From Ktedonobacteria bacterium (lineage in GTDB: Bacteria > Chloroflexota > Ktedonobacteria > Ktedonobacterales > JACDGC01), in the NCBI GenBank assembly GCA_027459705.1, contig DAIDHM010000075.1:1-35455 (forward strand): a stretch of 35,455 nucleotides of DNA, written 5' to 3'. Position numbers and translations under genes: made by a program. Shown here piece by piece: positions 24,503 to 32,612 of this stretch; positions within the stretch are counted from its first letter, which is position 1, and every line of letters begins with the position of its first letter. Under the pieces are notes generated by a model. That model was not told the DNA's origin. It ran no database searches and saw only the letters and a list, made by a program, of their open reading frames with translations.

Positions 24503-26008
24503 ATGCTCTTCACAACGCTGGAATATGCCGCATTTTTTGGTGTGGTCCTCACCATCCATTGGCTCTTGCCGCGCCCCATCCGGCGCTACTGGCTACTGGC
24601 GGCGAGTTACTTCTTTTATACGCGGACTTTTCCCCAGTATGGCTGGCTGATCGCCGCGATGACGGTCTGGAATTATCTCTTTGGACTGCTCATCTGGCGT
24701 ATCGGGCAGCGTCCCATTTCACCCAGGTTTCTCGCCCGGGCCGTGTTGGTGGTGGGGATTGCGGGAAATCTGGCAACACTGGCGTTTTTCAAATATGCCA
24801 CGTTGCTGCTCAGCACCTGCTGGCCCGCGCTACGAGTGATCTTGCGAACGAACGCGCCGCTACCCCCAACGCTGGCGATCTTACTGCCACTGGGCATCTC
24901 GTTCTTCACTTTTGAGTTCATCCACTACCTTGTCGAGATCGCCAAGGGGCACGCGCCAATCCGCGATCCGATTGAATTCGCGCTTTTCGCGGCCTTCTTT
25001 CCCACGCAGATCGCCGGGCCGATCAAGCGCTTCCCAGATTGGGTGAAGGCGCGCGCCGTCCCAACGCGGTTCCGCGATATCAACGTCGATACAGGGATCT
25101 GGTTGATCGTGCGCGGCATGGCAAAGAAGATTATCATCGCTGACCAGCTCGCGCCGCTGGTAGCCAGCGGTTTTGGGCATCCCGAGCGGTTGGGCATCGT
25201 CGCGACCTGGTTGGTGATTCTGGCCTTTGCGGCGCAGATCTACGCGGATTTCTCGGGCTATACGGATATCGGCCGGGGATGCGCGTTACTGTTGGGCTTT
25301 TCGACCCCGGAGAATTTCCGCAATCCATATCTGGCCGCCGATCCCTCAGAGTTCTGGGAGCGCTGGCACATCTCGCTTTCGCGCTGGCTCCGCGACTATC
25401 TCTTTATTCCGCTCGGTGGGTCGCGGGTGGTGGAGTGGCGGGTCGCCCTGAATCTGATGATCACCATGGGGCTGGGGGGCCTCTGGCACGGTGCATCGTG
25501 GCATTATATGGTCTGGGGACTGTACCAGGGCGGCTTATTAGTGGCGACGCGCGCTTGGAAGCGGCAAAGCGCGCGCGCGCCGCGCCTGGCCCGCGTCCTC
25601 GCCACACCGCATAGCGTCCTACTCGGACGCATCGTCACCTTCTTTTTAGTCTGCCTGGGCTGGCTCTTTTTTCGCGCAGATACCCCCGCACTCACAGCGA
25701 CGATGCTGCGACATGCGATCCATGTCAACAGCCCACTGGCGCCGCTGGCTGGCTACGCCCATCTCCTCGACCATGCCGCGCTGGGCTTGCCGAGCTTGAT
25801 CCTGGCGCTCTGGATTGCGACCGTCGTGGGCGGCTGGCTCTGGGCCTGGTTGGATGCCCTCCTGCCGCGGCCCGTCTCGCCGTCCCTGGCGGCGACCTGG
25901 GTCCTCTGGCAGCCGTGGCTCCAGCCGTTCGCCGCGGTGGCGATCTTGACGCTGGTGGCAATCTGGCCAGCGGGGCAAGCACAGACGTTCATATATTTTC
26001 AATTTTGA
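24503..26008 (+). CDS. membrane-bound O-acyltransferase (MBOAT, AlgI/DltB-like)
   Basis: 501 residues, multi-pass. The family core is clear: LPLGISFFTFEFIHYLVE, FFPTQIAGPIKR, DFSGYTDIGRG, then FWERWHISLSRWLRDYLFIPLGG (His289 region) and the invariant catalytic His329 in GGLWHGASWHYMVWG. AlgI-type MBOATs pass acetyl groups across the membrane to O-acetylate polysaccharides, normally with an exported SGNH/AlgJ-AlgX-like partner, which is absent here. ATG 24503 has AAAGGAGG ~4-8 nt upstream; the frame extends to 24407 without an SD. It ends the glycan cluster, 111 bp after the second GT-C stop, and would decorate the glycan made by its neighbours. Confidence 0.92.
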   Translation: MLFTTLEYAAFFGVVLTIHWLLPRPIRRYWLLAASYFFYTRTFPQYGWLIAAMTVWNYLFGLLIWRIGQRPISPRFLARAVLVVGIAGNLATLAFFKYATLLLSTCWPALRVILRTNAPLPPTLAILLPLGISFFTFEFIHYLVEIAKGHAPIRDPIEFALFAAFFPTQIAGPIKRFPDWVKARAVPTRFRDINVDTGIWLIVRGMAKKIIIADQLAPLVASGFGHPERLGIVATWLVILAFAAQIYADFSGYTDIGRGCALLLGFSTPENFRNPYLAADPSEFWERWHISLSRWLRDYLFIPLGGSRVVEWRVALNLMITMGLGGLWHGASWHYMVWGLYQGGLLVATRAWKRQSARAPRLARVLATPHSVLLGRIVTFFLVCLGWLFFRADTPALTATMLRHAIHVNSPLAPLAGYAHLLDHAALGLPSLILALWIATVVGGWLWAWLDALLPRPVSPSLAATWVLWQPWLQPFAAVAILTLVAIWPAGQAQTFIYFQF

Positions 26009-26104
26009 ACGTGGCATTCAGCCGAGAGGGTGGGATCAGTTATCTGCTTGCGTGGTGCCGGAGTATTGGTCTACCATCCACATGAATCCTGTGCCTCACC
26101 ACGC

Positions 26105-26134
26105 TTGCTAGACACAAAGCCCCAATGGTATACT
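26105..26134 (+). promoter_or_regulatory. promoter far upstream of the UPF0175 gene
   Basis: TTGCTA (26105-26110), an 18-bp spacer and TATACT (26129-26134) preceded by TGG. This is one of the best promoter matches in the window, yet the next called gene starts ~400 bp downstream. Confidence 0.55.
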
Positions 26135-26149
26135 GAGGAAACATTACGA

Positions 26150-26172
26150 GGCCGTATGCAGCATATGCGGCC
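26150..26172 (+). other. imperfect palindrome at the start of the predicted transcript
   Basis: GGCCG and CGGCC flank TATGC-A-GCATA and an extra TGC over 23 bp, about 9 nt after the predicted start of transcription. It may form a 5' stem-loop or bind a protein. Confidence 0.45.
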
Positions 26173-26489
26173 GATATGGACACTCGAAGCATGGCTGCTC
26201 TTCGGATGATAAGGCGATCTACCGTGCGGTTGGCAGAAAGCCACGACGCGGACTGCACATGCCACCGTTGGGGAGTATCGAGCAACTAGCCAATCCCAAA
26301 AATCATTTACAGGATGCTTTCAGGGAAGCGTATGGTGGAACGGGCCGCCGTCGAGCGAGCTTCATACCTCATCACACTCGCTATTACCTCGCGCTGGCAA
26401 GTGAACTGGCCGCCAGACCCGATGCATTTGCCCTGTCTTTGCCCTGCTTTTGCTATCAGTTGCTTGCTGCAATGTAGCTGATACGATCA

Positions 26490-26495
26490 TATACT
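26490..26495 (+). promoter_or_regulatory. possible proximal -10 of the UPF0175 gene
   Basis: TATACT lies 46 bp before ATG 26542; a TTGCTG is 20 bp upstream, a long spacer. Confidence 0.3.
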
Positions 26496-26541
26496 GAAGT
26501 CTGAGATCCCAGCTGAACTTTGAGAATAGGGGGGCAAGTGC

Positions 26542-26796
26542 ATGACCATACATACGGTACAGGTGGCCTTTCCTGATTCGGTGTTGACGAGTCTGAGTGA
26601 AGAACAGGTGCGTTTCCTTGCTCAAGAGGCGCTCGTCGTCCGGCTCTATTCTCCAGGTCTCATTTCCTCCGGCCAGGGCGCTGCTATGCTTACTCTATCC
26701 CGCTCGGATTTTCTTGATCTCCTTGGCACGTATGGCGTCTCGTATTTTGATGATCAGATCGATTTCGCTGAGGAACTGCGGAATGCCCAACCTTAA
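26542..26796 (+). CDS. UPF0175 family antitoxin-like protein
   Basis: 84 residues. The sequence follows the UPF0175 layout: an N-terminal strand (VQVAFPDSVL), helices with EEQVRFLAQEALVVRLYSPGLISSGQ, the central AAMLTLSRSDFLDLLGTYGVS and an acidic tail after YFDDQIDF. UPF0175 proteins are small DNA-binding antitoxin-like proteins commonly paired with a DUF3368 PIN-type ribonuclease. ATG 26542 has a G-rich SD (AGGGGGG) ~8 nt upstream. A toxin-like ORF overlaps its 3' end by 14 bp but is broken after 23 codons, so this antitoxin appears to be a survivor of a decayed pair or to serve another role. Confidence 0.8.
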   Translation: MTIHTVQVAFPDSVLTSLSEEQVRFLAQEALVVRLYSPGLISSGQGAAMLTLSRSDFLDLLGTYGVSYFDDQIDFAEELRNAQP

Positions 26797-26854
26797 CCCG
26801 GTGGTCTCGAACACAACGCCTTTGATTGGTTTGTGGGAACAGGGACTGGTGTAG
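26783..26854 (+). pseudogene. truncated DUF3368 (PIN-fold) toxin remnant
   Basis: An ATG at 26783, overlapping the antitoxin stop, opens 23 codons: MPNLNPVVSN followed by TTPLIGLWEQGLV, then TAG at 26852-26854. The VVSNTTPLI strand with its following helix is the typical beginning of DUF3368 PIN-domain toxins, which normally run ~150-160 residues. No continuation of the domain could be read in any frame up to 27052, so the gene is truncated rather than merely frameshifted. The remaining ~200 bp before the GNAT gene hold nothing recognisable. Confidence 0.65.
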
Positions 26855-27052
26855 AACGGCAAGCAGCAACGACCTCGTGCGCATGAGATACACCCCAATG
26901 AAATCATGACCATGCTGATGGTCGTCAACGACCAAAGGGGAGATCCTGGCGTTCTGCCTCATTCCAACAAACCCCTCACTTTATCGAGCAAAAAGTCATG
27001 CAGTTCTTGGCTGGGTAAGCTGACCTGTCCCAGCGTGGCGCAGCATGCGCGT

Positions 27053-27982
27053 TTAGCGTTGCAGGCGATATTCCTGGCTGCGATATTTGCGGGTGAACCC
27101 AACCGAACGATAGAGCGCGGCGGCGGCTGGGTTGTCATCCGGGGATTCGTGGACCACAACCGCCAGCGTCATGCCCTGAGCGGCCAGACACCGCATGCCC
27201 GCATACAACAACGCCCTGGTCAATCCGCGCCGCTGGAAATCTGAGTGACAACCAACCGGCTCAAACAAGCCACTTTGGCTGATCGGATCAATCCAGTACA
27301 CGAGAAACGCGGCAAAACGTCCATCGGGAGCAACCACCACCAATTCGTGATCGCTCTGAAAACTGGGCGAGCGCATGACCTGAAGGTATTCTCCTGGTTG
27401 CCATTGGCGCCCGAAGGCGCTCATGTGGACGGCTTGCACCGCATCAGCCTCGTGTTCACCCGCGACGGCTCGTATGCTAAAGCCGTCGGGCAGTACTGAC
27501 GGGGGTATTGTTTCCTGGAGCGAGTGGGTGGTCACCATCATCTCGGATACGGCAGTATATCCGCGTGACGTTAAAAGATCGCGCCGCTGCGTATCACAAT
27601 CCAACACCTCGCTCGTGAGCCACTCTTTGACGCTGCCGTTGACGGTCAGCAGATCTCGCAGATGCTGTTCAGCCCACGTCACCAGCGCCACTTCCAGGAC
27701 GGTGTCGCGGCGGCGTGGGTGCATGAGGAGCCCCCATGAACTGGACCGAAGCGCCTGCAACAGGATCAGCGCATCTATGGTGCCGTTCACTTCGTAGACA
27801 AAGCAATAGGGGGCCGGATCGCGCCCAGCCATCCCATTGCTCAGAAAGTGGCCGATATCGCCAGGATGCAGGCTACAACACAAATCGGTGAGGCGATTAC
27901 ATTCGCCCGCAAATTGTAGCATTCGCGGCACATCGTCTGGTCCGCTATAGGGTCGGAGCCTGGCGGGATCAAAAATAGTCAT
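27053..27982 (-). CDS. GNAT acetyltransferase, tandem-domain
   Basis: 309 residues, twice the length of a single GNAT domain. The N-terminal half (1-150) is a degenerate GNAT without a clear acetyl-CoA loop. The C-terminal half (about 165-309) has motif A as FEPVGCHSDFQRRGLTRALL with the Arg/Gln-x-x-Gly-x-Gly/Ala-type pyrophosphate loop (QRRGLTRA), and motif B with AALYRSVGFTRKYRSQEY. Such tandem proteins (MshD-like layout) use the C-terminal site. Substrate unknown. ATG 27982 has only a weak GGTGA upstream. It lies 88 bp downstream of the NB-ARC regulator on the same strand and may be co-transcribed with it. Confidence 0.85.
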   Translation of the reverse strand: MTIFDPARLRPYSGPDDVPRMLQFAGECNRLTDLCCSLHPGDIGHFLSNGMAGRDPAPYCFVYEVNGTIDALILLQALRSSSWGLLMHPRRRDTVLEVALVTWAEQHLRDLLTVNGSVKEWLTSEVLDCDTQRRDLLTSRGYTAVSEMMVTTHSLQETIPPSVLPDGFSIRAVAGEHEADAVQAVHMSAFGRQWQPGEYLQVMRSPSFQSDHELVVVAPDGRFAAFLVYWIDPISQSGLFEPVGCHSDFQRRGLTRALLYAGMRCLAAQGMTLAVVVHESPDDNPAAAALYRSVGFTRKYRSQEYRLQR

Positions 27983-28070
27983 TGCTCACCATCTTTCTCG
28001 ACGGATTGGCGCTCTGTACTCTGAATCAGGCGCGCGCAACTGCCCGTCAGGACTCGCGTGGCCCTCGTTG

Positions 28071-30509
28071 TCACGGTTGGCCGAGCGCTTCGTCGATGGC
28101 TTCCGCCAGCGTGAGGGCCTGGCCTGCCGCGTAAGCCGCTGCCCAGCGATTCGCACCGAGCGCGTCCCGCGCCTCCGCCACCCATTGCTCGATATCCGAT
28201 TGCTCAAGGGGTGGCAATGGCGCGCCGAGCTTGGTGCGCAAGGTTGCCGCCACGCCGAGGAGCCGGGCCGCGCGTTCTCCCTGCCCTGCCATTCCGGCGG
28301 AGCTCGCGAGGCCTTCCAGACCTACGGCACATCGCCGCGGATCGCCCAATTGCCAGTAGAGCGCCAATACTTCGCGCCCGAGCGCCTCGGACCGGGCAAT
28401 CTCGCCTTGTCGCAACGCCACCCCCGATAGATTCGCCAGGTTCGTAGCCGTCAGATCCTGATCACATGCCTGGCGCGCATAGTCAAGGGCCTGCGTAAAG
28501 GCATCCGCCGCCTCTCCCAGATCCCCTTGACCGTAAAGGACTATACCCAAGTTGGTCAACACGACCGCTGTCCCGCGTTGCTCATGCAGGGCGCGCATGA
28601 GTGCCAGGCTCTCCGCGAGGCAAGCCTGTGCCCGTGCCAGATCTCCTTGCTGGATCGCCATGACCCCCAGACTGCTCAGCGCATTCGCCTCCGTATGCAG
28701 GTCGCCTGCCGCGCGGCCGAGCGCCGCCGCCGCCACCAGCCGCTTCTCCGCCGCGAAATTATCCATTTGATAGACCGCCAGCACACCGGCGGCGAAGAGC
28801 GCCCGCGCGCGGATCCCCTGCGCCACCGCGCCCTCATCGGCCGCATTTGATGCTGGCACGATCGCCAGCAAGGATTCTGTCCATTGTCGACCCTCTTGCA
28901 GGTAGCCGCGCATCATCCAGAAGCGTAAACCCGCGCCCACGATGCGCAATCCGGTCTCCACCGCGTGCTGGTCGCGTGCCCACTCCAGCGCCACCCGCAG
29001 ATTGTCATGCTCGCGTTCCAGACGATCCAACCATTGCCCGGCGTCCTGTCCGGTCAGCGCTGGCGCTGCTCGTTCCGTCAGTGCCAGCATTGCGTACGCA
29101 TGTGCCTGCTGCAACGCCGCGGCCTCGCCACTGGCACGTAGCTGTTCCAGGGCATATTCGCGAATAATGCGCAACATACCAAAGCGAAGTTCACCAGCTT
29201 CCTCGCGCGGCTGTACCAGGGACTGGTCGACCAGCGCATCCAGCCCATCCAGGAGGTCACCACTGAGTGCGGCTATCCCTTCCGGCGCGACGCAGACAGT
29301 CTCGGCGGCCTCCAGCGTGCACCCACCGGCAAAGACCGCCAGTCGCCGGAACAACATCCGCTCCTGGGGGGAGAGCAGTTGCTCACTCCAGGCCAACGCC
29401 TTGCGCATTGTTTGCTGATGATCGAGCAGATCGCTGGGACCGCCCGACAACAATCCCAGACCCTGTTCCAACTGTGCCAGCAGGGTGGCCGGAGGCAGCA
29501 GCTTGGTGCGCGCGGCGGCCAGCTCGATTGCCAGGGGAACCCCATCCAGGCGCGCGCAGATCGCCGCGACCGCCGACGCGTTGGCCGGTGACAGTGCGAA
29601 AGCCGGGCGGAGCGCCCGGGCGCGTTCGACGAACAGTGCCACCGCCGGATATTCTGTCAGGCGCTCTGGCATACTGACCAGTCCTGGGACGGTGTCTGTG
29701 GGTGGGAGGCCGAGCGGCGCGACGGGATATTCGTGTTCGCCACGCAAGCGGAGCGGCATGCGGCTGGTCGCGATGATCGAGAGCGCGGGGCTGTGGCTCA
29801 GCAACAGAGCGATCGCTGGCGCCGCTGCCACAACATGCTCGCAATTGTCCAATACCAGCACCATGCGGCGTCCACGCAGATAGGCACATATGAGGTCAGC
29901 GATCGGTTGATCGCCTGTCACCTGTAGACCCAGCGTCTCAGCGATCTTGGGCAGCACCTGATTGGAATTGGTCAGGCGCGCGAGTCGTACGAACCAGACA
30001 CCATCCGTGTGATCCTGCAGCAATTCGGCGGCAACTTCGAGCGCCAGGCGCGTCTTGCCGATGCCGCCAGGTCCAAGCAGGGTGACGAGTCGGACATCCG
30101 CGCGGCGCACCAGCGCGACGATGGCACGCAGCGCATCCGCGCGGCCCAGGAGCGGCGTTGGCTGCACAGGCAGATTGTGGGACGTTTGGCCCTGCACCAC
30201 AGGCCACACGGACCCGTCGCTCGCGGGCTCCATGGCGGGGATCGGCACCTGATCTGGCCAAACCACAGGAGCGCGGGAGCGCTGCGCCGCGGCTAACAAG
30301 TCCTGCGCATCCTCAGGGCTGCTTCCGAGCGCTTGTAACAGCAGGGTGACGGTGTCGCGTCGTGGAGAGCGCCGGACCCCTCGTTCCAGGTCAGCGATGC
30401 CGCGCGCACTGAGCCCCGCCCGGCTCGCGAGTTCCTCCTGTGTCAGCCCGGCCGCGCGTCGACAGCGCCGCAGCAGTTCGCCAAATGCCAGGTTCGTCAT
30501 CTCTGTCAT
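28071..30509 (-). CDS. XRE-NB-ARC-TPR transcriptional regulator (AfsR/MalT-like STAND ATPase)
   Basis: 812 residues. An N-terminal XRE helix-turn-helix (FGELLRRCRRAAGLTQEELA followed by SRAGLSARGIADLERG) covers about 5-70. A linker leads to an NB-ARC/STAND ATPase with Walker A GPGGIGKTR, Walker B VLVLDNCE and the sensor IIATSRMPLR, then the winged-helix segment with LDGVPLAIELAAAR. The C-terminal ~350 residues are TPR-like helical repeats. STAND regulators bind a ligand or partner through the TPR part, exchange ADP for ATP and multimerise on DNA. ATG 30509 is favoured by GGAGGGG five bases upstream; ATG 30500 is possible and the frame is open to 30557. The target may include the GNAT gene 88 bp downstream. 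Confidence 0.92.
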   Translation of the reverse strand: MTEMTNLAFGELLRRCRRAAGLTQEELASRAGLSARGIADLERGVRRSPRRDTVTLLLQALGSSPEDAQDLLAAAQRSRAPVVWPDQVPIPAMEPASDGSVWPVVQGQTSHNLPVQPTPLLGRADALRAIVALVRRADVRLVTLLGPGGIGKTRLALEVAAELLQDHTDGVWFVRLARLTNSNQVLPKIAETLGLQVTGDQPIADLICAYLRGRRMVLVLDNCEHVVAAAPAIALLLSHSPALSIIATSRMPLRLRGEHEYPVAPLGLPPTDTVPGLVSMPERLTEYPAVALFVERARALRPAFALSPANASAVAAICARLDGVPLAIELAAARTKLLPPATLLAQLEQGLGLLSGGPSDLLDHQQTMRKALAWSEQLLSPQERMLFRRLAVFAGGCTLEAAETVCVAPEGIAALSGDLLDGLDALVDQSLVQPREEAGELRFGMLRIIREYALEQLRASGEAAALQQAHAYAMLALTERAAPALTGQDAGQWLDRLEREHDNLRVALEWARDQHAVETGLRIVGAGLRFWMMRGYLQEGRQWTESLLAIVPASNAADEGAVAQGIRARALFAAGVLAVYQMDNFAAEKRLVAAAALGRAAGDLHTEANALSSLGVMAIQQGDLARAQACLAESLALMRALHEQRGTAVVLTNLGIVLYGQGDLGEAADAFTQALDYARQACDQDLTATNLANLSGVALRQGEIARSEALGREVLALYWQLGDPRRCAVGLEGLASSAGMAGQGERAARLLGVAATLRTKLGAPLPPLEQSDIEQWVAEARDALGANRWAAAYAAGQALTLAEAIDEALGQP

Positions 30510-30568
30510 GACGTCCCCTCCACCAATTGACCACATTATCAAGCATGATGTCTGCATGCCATTAACTT

Positions 30569-30577
30569 ATCATAACA
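30569..30577 (-). promoter_or_regulatory. extended -10 promoter of the NB-ARC regulator
   Basis: On the minus strand this reads TGTTATGAT, an extended -10 ~60 bp before the start codon. No good -35 was found. Confidence 0.4.
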
Positions 30578-30751
30578 CGTTGTCCGCGATATTGCGTGGG
30601 TAGTTGCGTGGGGTATCGCGGCGATTGCGTCTGGTGACTGGGACGGTGGTTGGGCATACTTGGGATATCGATCGTCGCGGCGACTGACGCCAACCAGGTC
30701 GGAATAGCGGGTGCCATTCGACACCCCAGCAAACAGCGGGAGAAACCACCT

Positions 30752-31255
30752 ATGGCGACCTATACGAGTACTTCCACGCGTTCCCCGATCGCCTTGATGC
30801 GGGCGATTCTGGTCACTGGACTTATCATCGGTGTTCTGGGCGGTCTTGATTATATGATCTTTTTCAATCTGACTCTTCATTTCTCGCCTGAAGCGGTGCT
30901 GCAATACATTGCCAGTGGGTTGCTCGGAAGAGCCAGTTTCACCGGTGGGTGGAATACCGCTCTGCTTGGGCTCCTGATCCACTTCGTGATCTCCTTTGTG
31001 GTGGCAGGCGTCTTCCTCTACGCGGCAACGATCATTCCACTGGTGCGGCGCTTCGCGTTCGTCAGCGCGCTGGTCTATGGAGTGGCGGTCAATATGTTCA
31101 TGAGCTCCCTTGTCCTGCCTCTCAGCGCCGCGCCCAAGATGCACGTCACAGCGCTACTCGTGGTCCATGGGCTGATCGCCGACGCCATCTTTGTCGGCCT
31201 GCCCCTCGCGATCGTGCTCTGGCGCGAATCCCGCGCCCAGCAGACCAACGGTTAA
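30752..31255 (+). CDS. small four-helix membrane protein
   Basis: 167 residues with four hydrophobic helices (around MRAILVTGLIIGVLGGLDYM, LIHFVISFVVAGVFLYAATI, SALVYGVAVNMFMSSLVLPL and LLVVHGLIADAIFVGLPLAI). The overall look is that of YagU/DUF1440-type or related small inner-membrane proteins often found in Chloroflexota and Acidobacteria, but I do not recognise a definite family. His residues in helices 2 and 4 (LLIHF, VVHGL) and the loop APKMHVTA are noticeable. ATG 30752 follows GGGAG with 9-nt spacing; the frame extends to 30650 without SD support. It is divergent from the NB-ARC regulator and ends just before a strong terminator, so it is a single-gene transcript. Confidence 0.7.
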   Translation: MATYTSTSTRSPIALMRAILVTGLIIGVLGGLDYMIFFNLTLHFSPEAVLQYIASGLLGRASFTGGWNTALLGLLIHFVISFVVAGVFLYAATIIPLVRRFAFVSALVYGVAVNMFMSSLVLPLSAAPKMHVTALLVVHGLIADAIFVGLPLAIVLWRESRAQQTNG

Positions 31256-31286
31256 CATGAACCTCCACACCGATCTATGAGAATTC

Positions 31287-31328
31287 CCCGCTCCATACCA
31301 TGGCAATGGTGTGGAGCGGGAGCGTTTT
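31287..31328 (+). terminator. rho-independent terminator
   Basis: A 15-bp stem with one T-G wobble (31287-31301 with 31306-31320), a GGCA tetraloop and TTTT at 31325-31328. It closes the four-helix membrane protein gene. Confidence 0.85.
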
Positions 31329-31331
31329 CTA

Positions 31332-31361
31332 TTGGAACATGCTGTCCAGAAGTGGTAGGAT
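31332..31361 (+). promoter_or_regulatory. promoter of the DinB gene
   Basis: TTGGAA (31332-31337), an 18-bp spacer and TAGGAT (31356-31361) preceded by TGG. It starts directly after the upstream terminator. Confidence 0.45.
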
Positions 31362-31432
31362 GGATGGGTCGTCGGTGCGATTGCGCTTCAGCGGGAAGGG
31401 CATCACCCAGGACAAGACAAGGAGTCGCGGGG

Positions 31433-31927
31433 ATGGCTGAGGAAAATTTCACGCTTACCATGTTTTACACGCAGTGGCAAGCGTACCAGGAGCAGATCAA
31501 GCGGACAATCGTGGCGCTCACCGATGATCAACTCGCGTTGCAGGCCGCACCGCACCTGCGCTCTATCGGCGAGAATACCGCGCATATTATCGGTTGTCGC
31601 GCTGGTTGGTTCATTTACACCCTGGGCGAGGTCGGCAATCCGGCCGCGCAGGAATGCGCGAAATGGGGCGATCGCGGTGAGCCCGCGCGATCGGCCGCCG
31701 ACCTGGCGGCGGGCCTCGATGCCACCTGGCAGTTGATGGCCGACGCCATCGCGCGCTGGAGTTCCACCGATATGCAGACGACCTTCCCGGATGATTGGGA
31801 TGGCACGATTGTCCACCTGTCGCGCGCCTGGGTGGTCTGGCACGTCCTCGAACACGACCTGCATCATGGCGGCGAGATCTCGCTGACCCTCGGCATGCAC
31901 GGACTCAAATCGGGTTTCACAAGCTGA
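31433..31927 (+). CDS. DinB-family metal-binding protein
   Basis: 164 residues, normal for DinB-like four-helix-bundle proteins. The three-His metal site is visible: His51 in GENTAHIIG and the pair His141/His145 in HVLEHDLHHGGEI, where the final HxxxH followed by G-G-E is the family hallmark. DinB-like proteins include thiol-dependent S-transferases and many of unknown function; this one cannot be placed further. ATG 31433 follows AAGGAG (31419-31424) with 8-nt spacing; the longer frame to 31277 runs back through the terminator and promoter and is rejected. It faces the convergent cupin gene across a long palindrome. Confidence 0.88.
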   Translation: MAEENFTLTMFYTQWQAYQEQIKRTIVALTDDQLALQAAPHLRSIGENTAHIIGCRAGWFIYTLGEVGNPAAQECAKWGDRGEPARSAADLAAGLDATWQLMADAIARWSSTDMQTTFPDDWDGTIVHLSRAWVVWHVLEHDLHHGGEISLTLGMHGLKSGFTS

Positions 31928-32045
31928 AGTTGCGGTTCTGGTCATGCCGGATCGGCAGCAAGGCAACCTGGGCTAGCCCCGGCCATAGAGCGGCGGCACC
32001 GAGCCACCAGGCCGGTAAGCAGGGGCGTGGCCTCTCGTCAGCAGT

Positions 32046-32081
32046 TACGGGCCGCGATCGTGATCACGATCGCGGCCCGTA
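32046..32081. terminator. 36-bp perfect palindrome between convergent genes
   Basis: Bases 32046-32081 are perfectly self-complementary around TGA/TCA with no unpaired loop base beyond what steric limits impose. It lies between the ends of the DinB gene (+) and the cupin gene (-), 10 bp from the latter stop, so it probably serves as a two-way terminator. T-tracts are lacking on both sides. Confidence 0.65.
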
Positions 32082-32090
32082 GCGTTGATG

Positions 32091-32507
32091 CTACCAGGTT
32101 GTTGGCACCGGTGGCTGACCGTACTCCTCATCCGTGACGTGCACTCCCCATGTAGCATTGTTGCCTGCTTCGTCCACCTCGAGCATGGCCAGATGCGTCA
32201 TGAAGCGATTGGGTGCGGCGCCATGCCAATGTTCCTCGCCTGGCGCGAATGTGACGCGGTCCCCCGGACGGATGACTTCGATCGGAGCGCCGCGGCATTG
32301 CGCCAGGCCCACGCCCTCGGTGACATAGATGGTCTGGCCATTGGGATGGGTATGCCAGGCCGTTCGAGCGCCCGGCGCGAAATGCACGAGACTGGCGCTG
32401 AGGCGCGAGGTCGCGGTTGGCGCCACGACCGTATCGATGAACACGGTGCCGGTAAACCACGTGCTTGGCCCTGGTGTGGTATCGAGCGAGTTACGAATCA
32501 CCTGCAT
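32091..32507 (-). CDS. cupin-domain protein
   Basis: 138 residues, a single cupin barrel. Motif 1 is ARTAWHTHPNGQTIYVTEGVG with His52, His54 and Gln58 as metal ligands; motif 2 is FAPGEEHWHGA with His93 as the fourth ligand. Sequences of this sort accompany carboxymuconolactone-decarboxylase-like or quinol dioxygenase-type cupins; the substrate is unknown. ATG 32507 has GAGGAGG about five bases upstream. It is followed by the long palindrome and converges on the DinB gene. The RibD/DHFR-like gene upstream ends 105 bp away on the same strand, so a shared transcript is possible. Confidence 0.9.
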   Translation of the reverse strand: MQVIRNSLDTTPGPSTWFTGTVFIDTVVAPTATSRLSASLVHFAPGARTAWHTHPNGQTIYVTEGVGLAQCRGAPIEVIRPGDRVTFAPGEEHWHGAAPNRFMTHLAMLEVDEAGNNATWGVHVTDEEYGQPPVPTTW

Positions 32508-32612
32508 AGGGCCTCCTCAATGCTGGAAAGGGGGATTCCTGTGGACCACCCCCACTACAATCATGGCGCAGCGCATCGCCTGAATACAAGACGACGCGCG
32601 AAGGATTGCCCA

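Larger units (their letters stand above)
26009..26541. other. 533-bp intergenic leader region with two promoters and a hairpin
   Basis: This stretch holds a good promoter (26105-26134), a hairpin just after its start point, a second -10 close to the UPF0175 gene and a 72-codon open frame (26259-26477, beginning MPPLGSIEQL). That frame has no SD and no recognised family; it could be a small gene, but I do not call it. No terminator with T-tract was seen after the MBOAT gene. Confidence 0.55.

Noticed and set aside
26155-26168. TATGC-A-GCATA-TGC as a third copy of the clpP-region operator
   Set aside because: The half-sites match but the spacer is 1 bp instead of 5 bp, so a dimer would be positioned differently; short AT/GC-mixed half-sites can recur by chance.
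26259-26477. 72-codon open frame in the leader before UPF0175
   Set aside because: No SD before its ATG and no family; kept only as a possibility in the leader entry.
26690-26962. Minus-strand frame opposite the antitoxin as a second toxin gene
   Set aside because: It runs antisense through the intact UPF0175 gene and shows no toxin-family motif.
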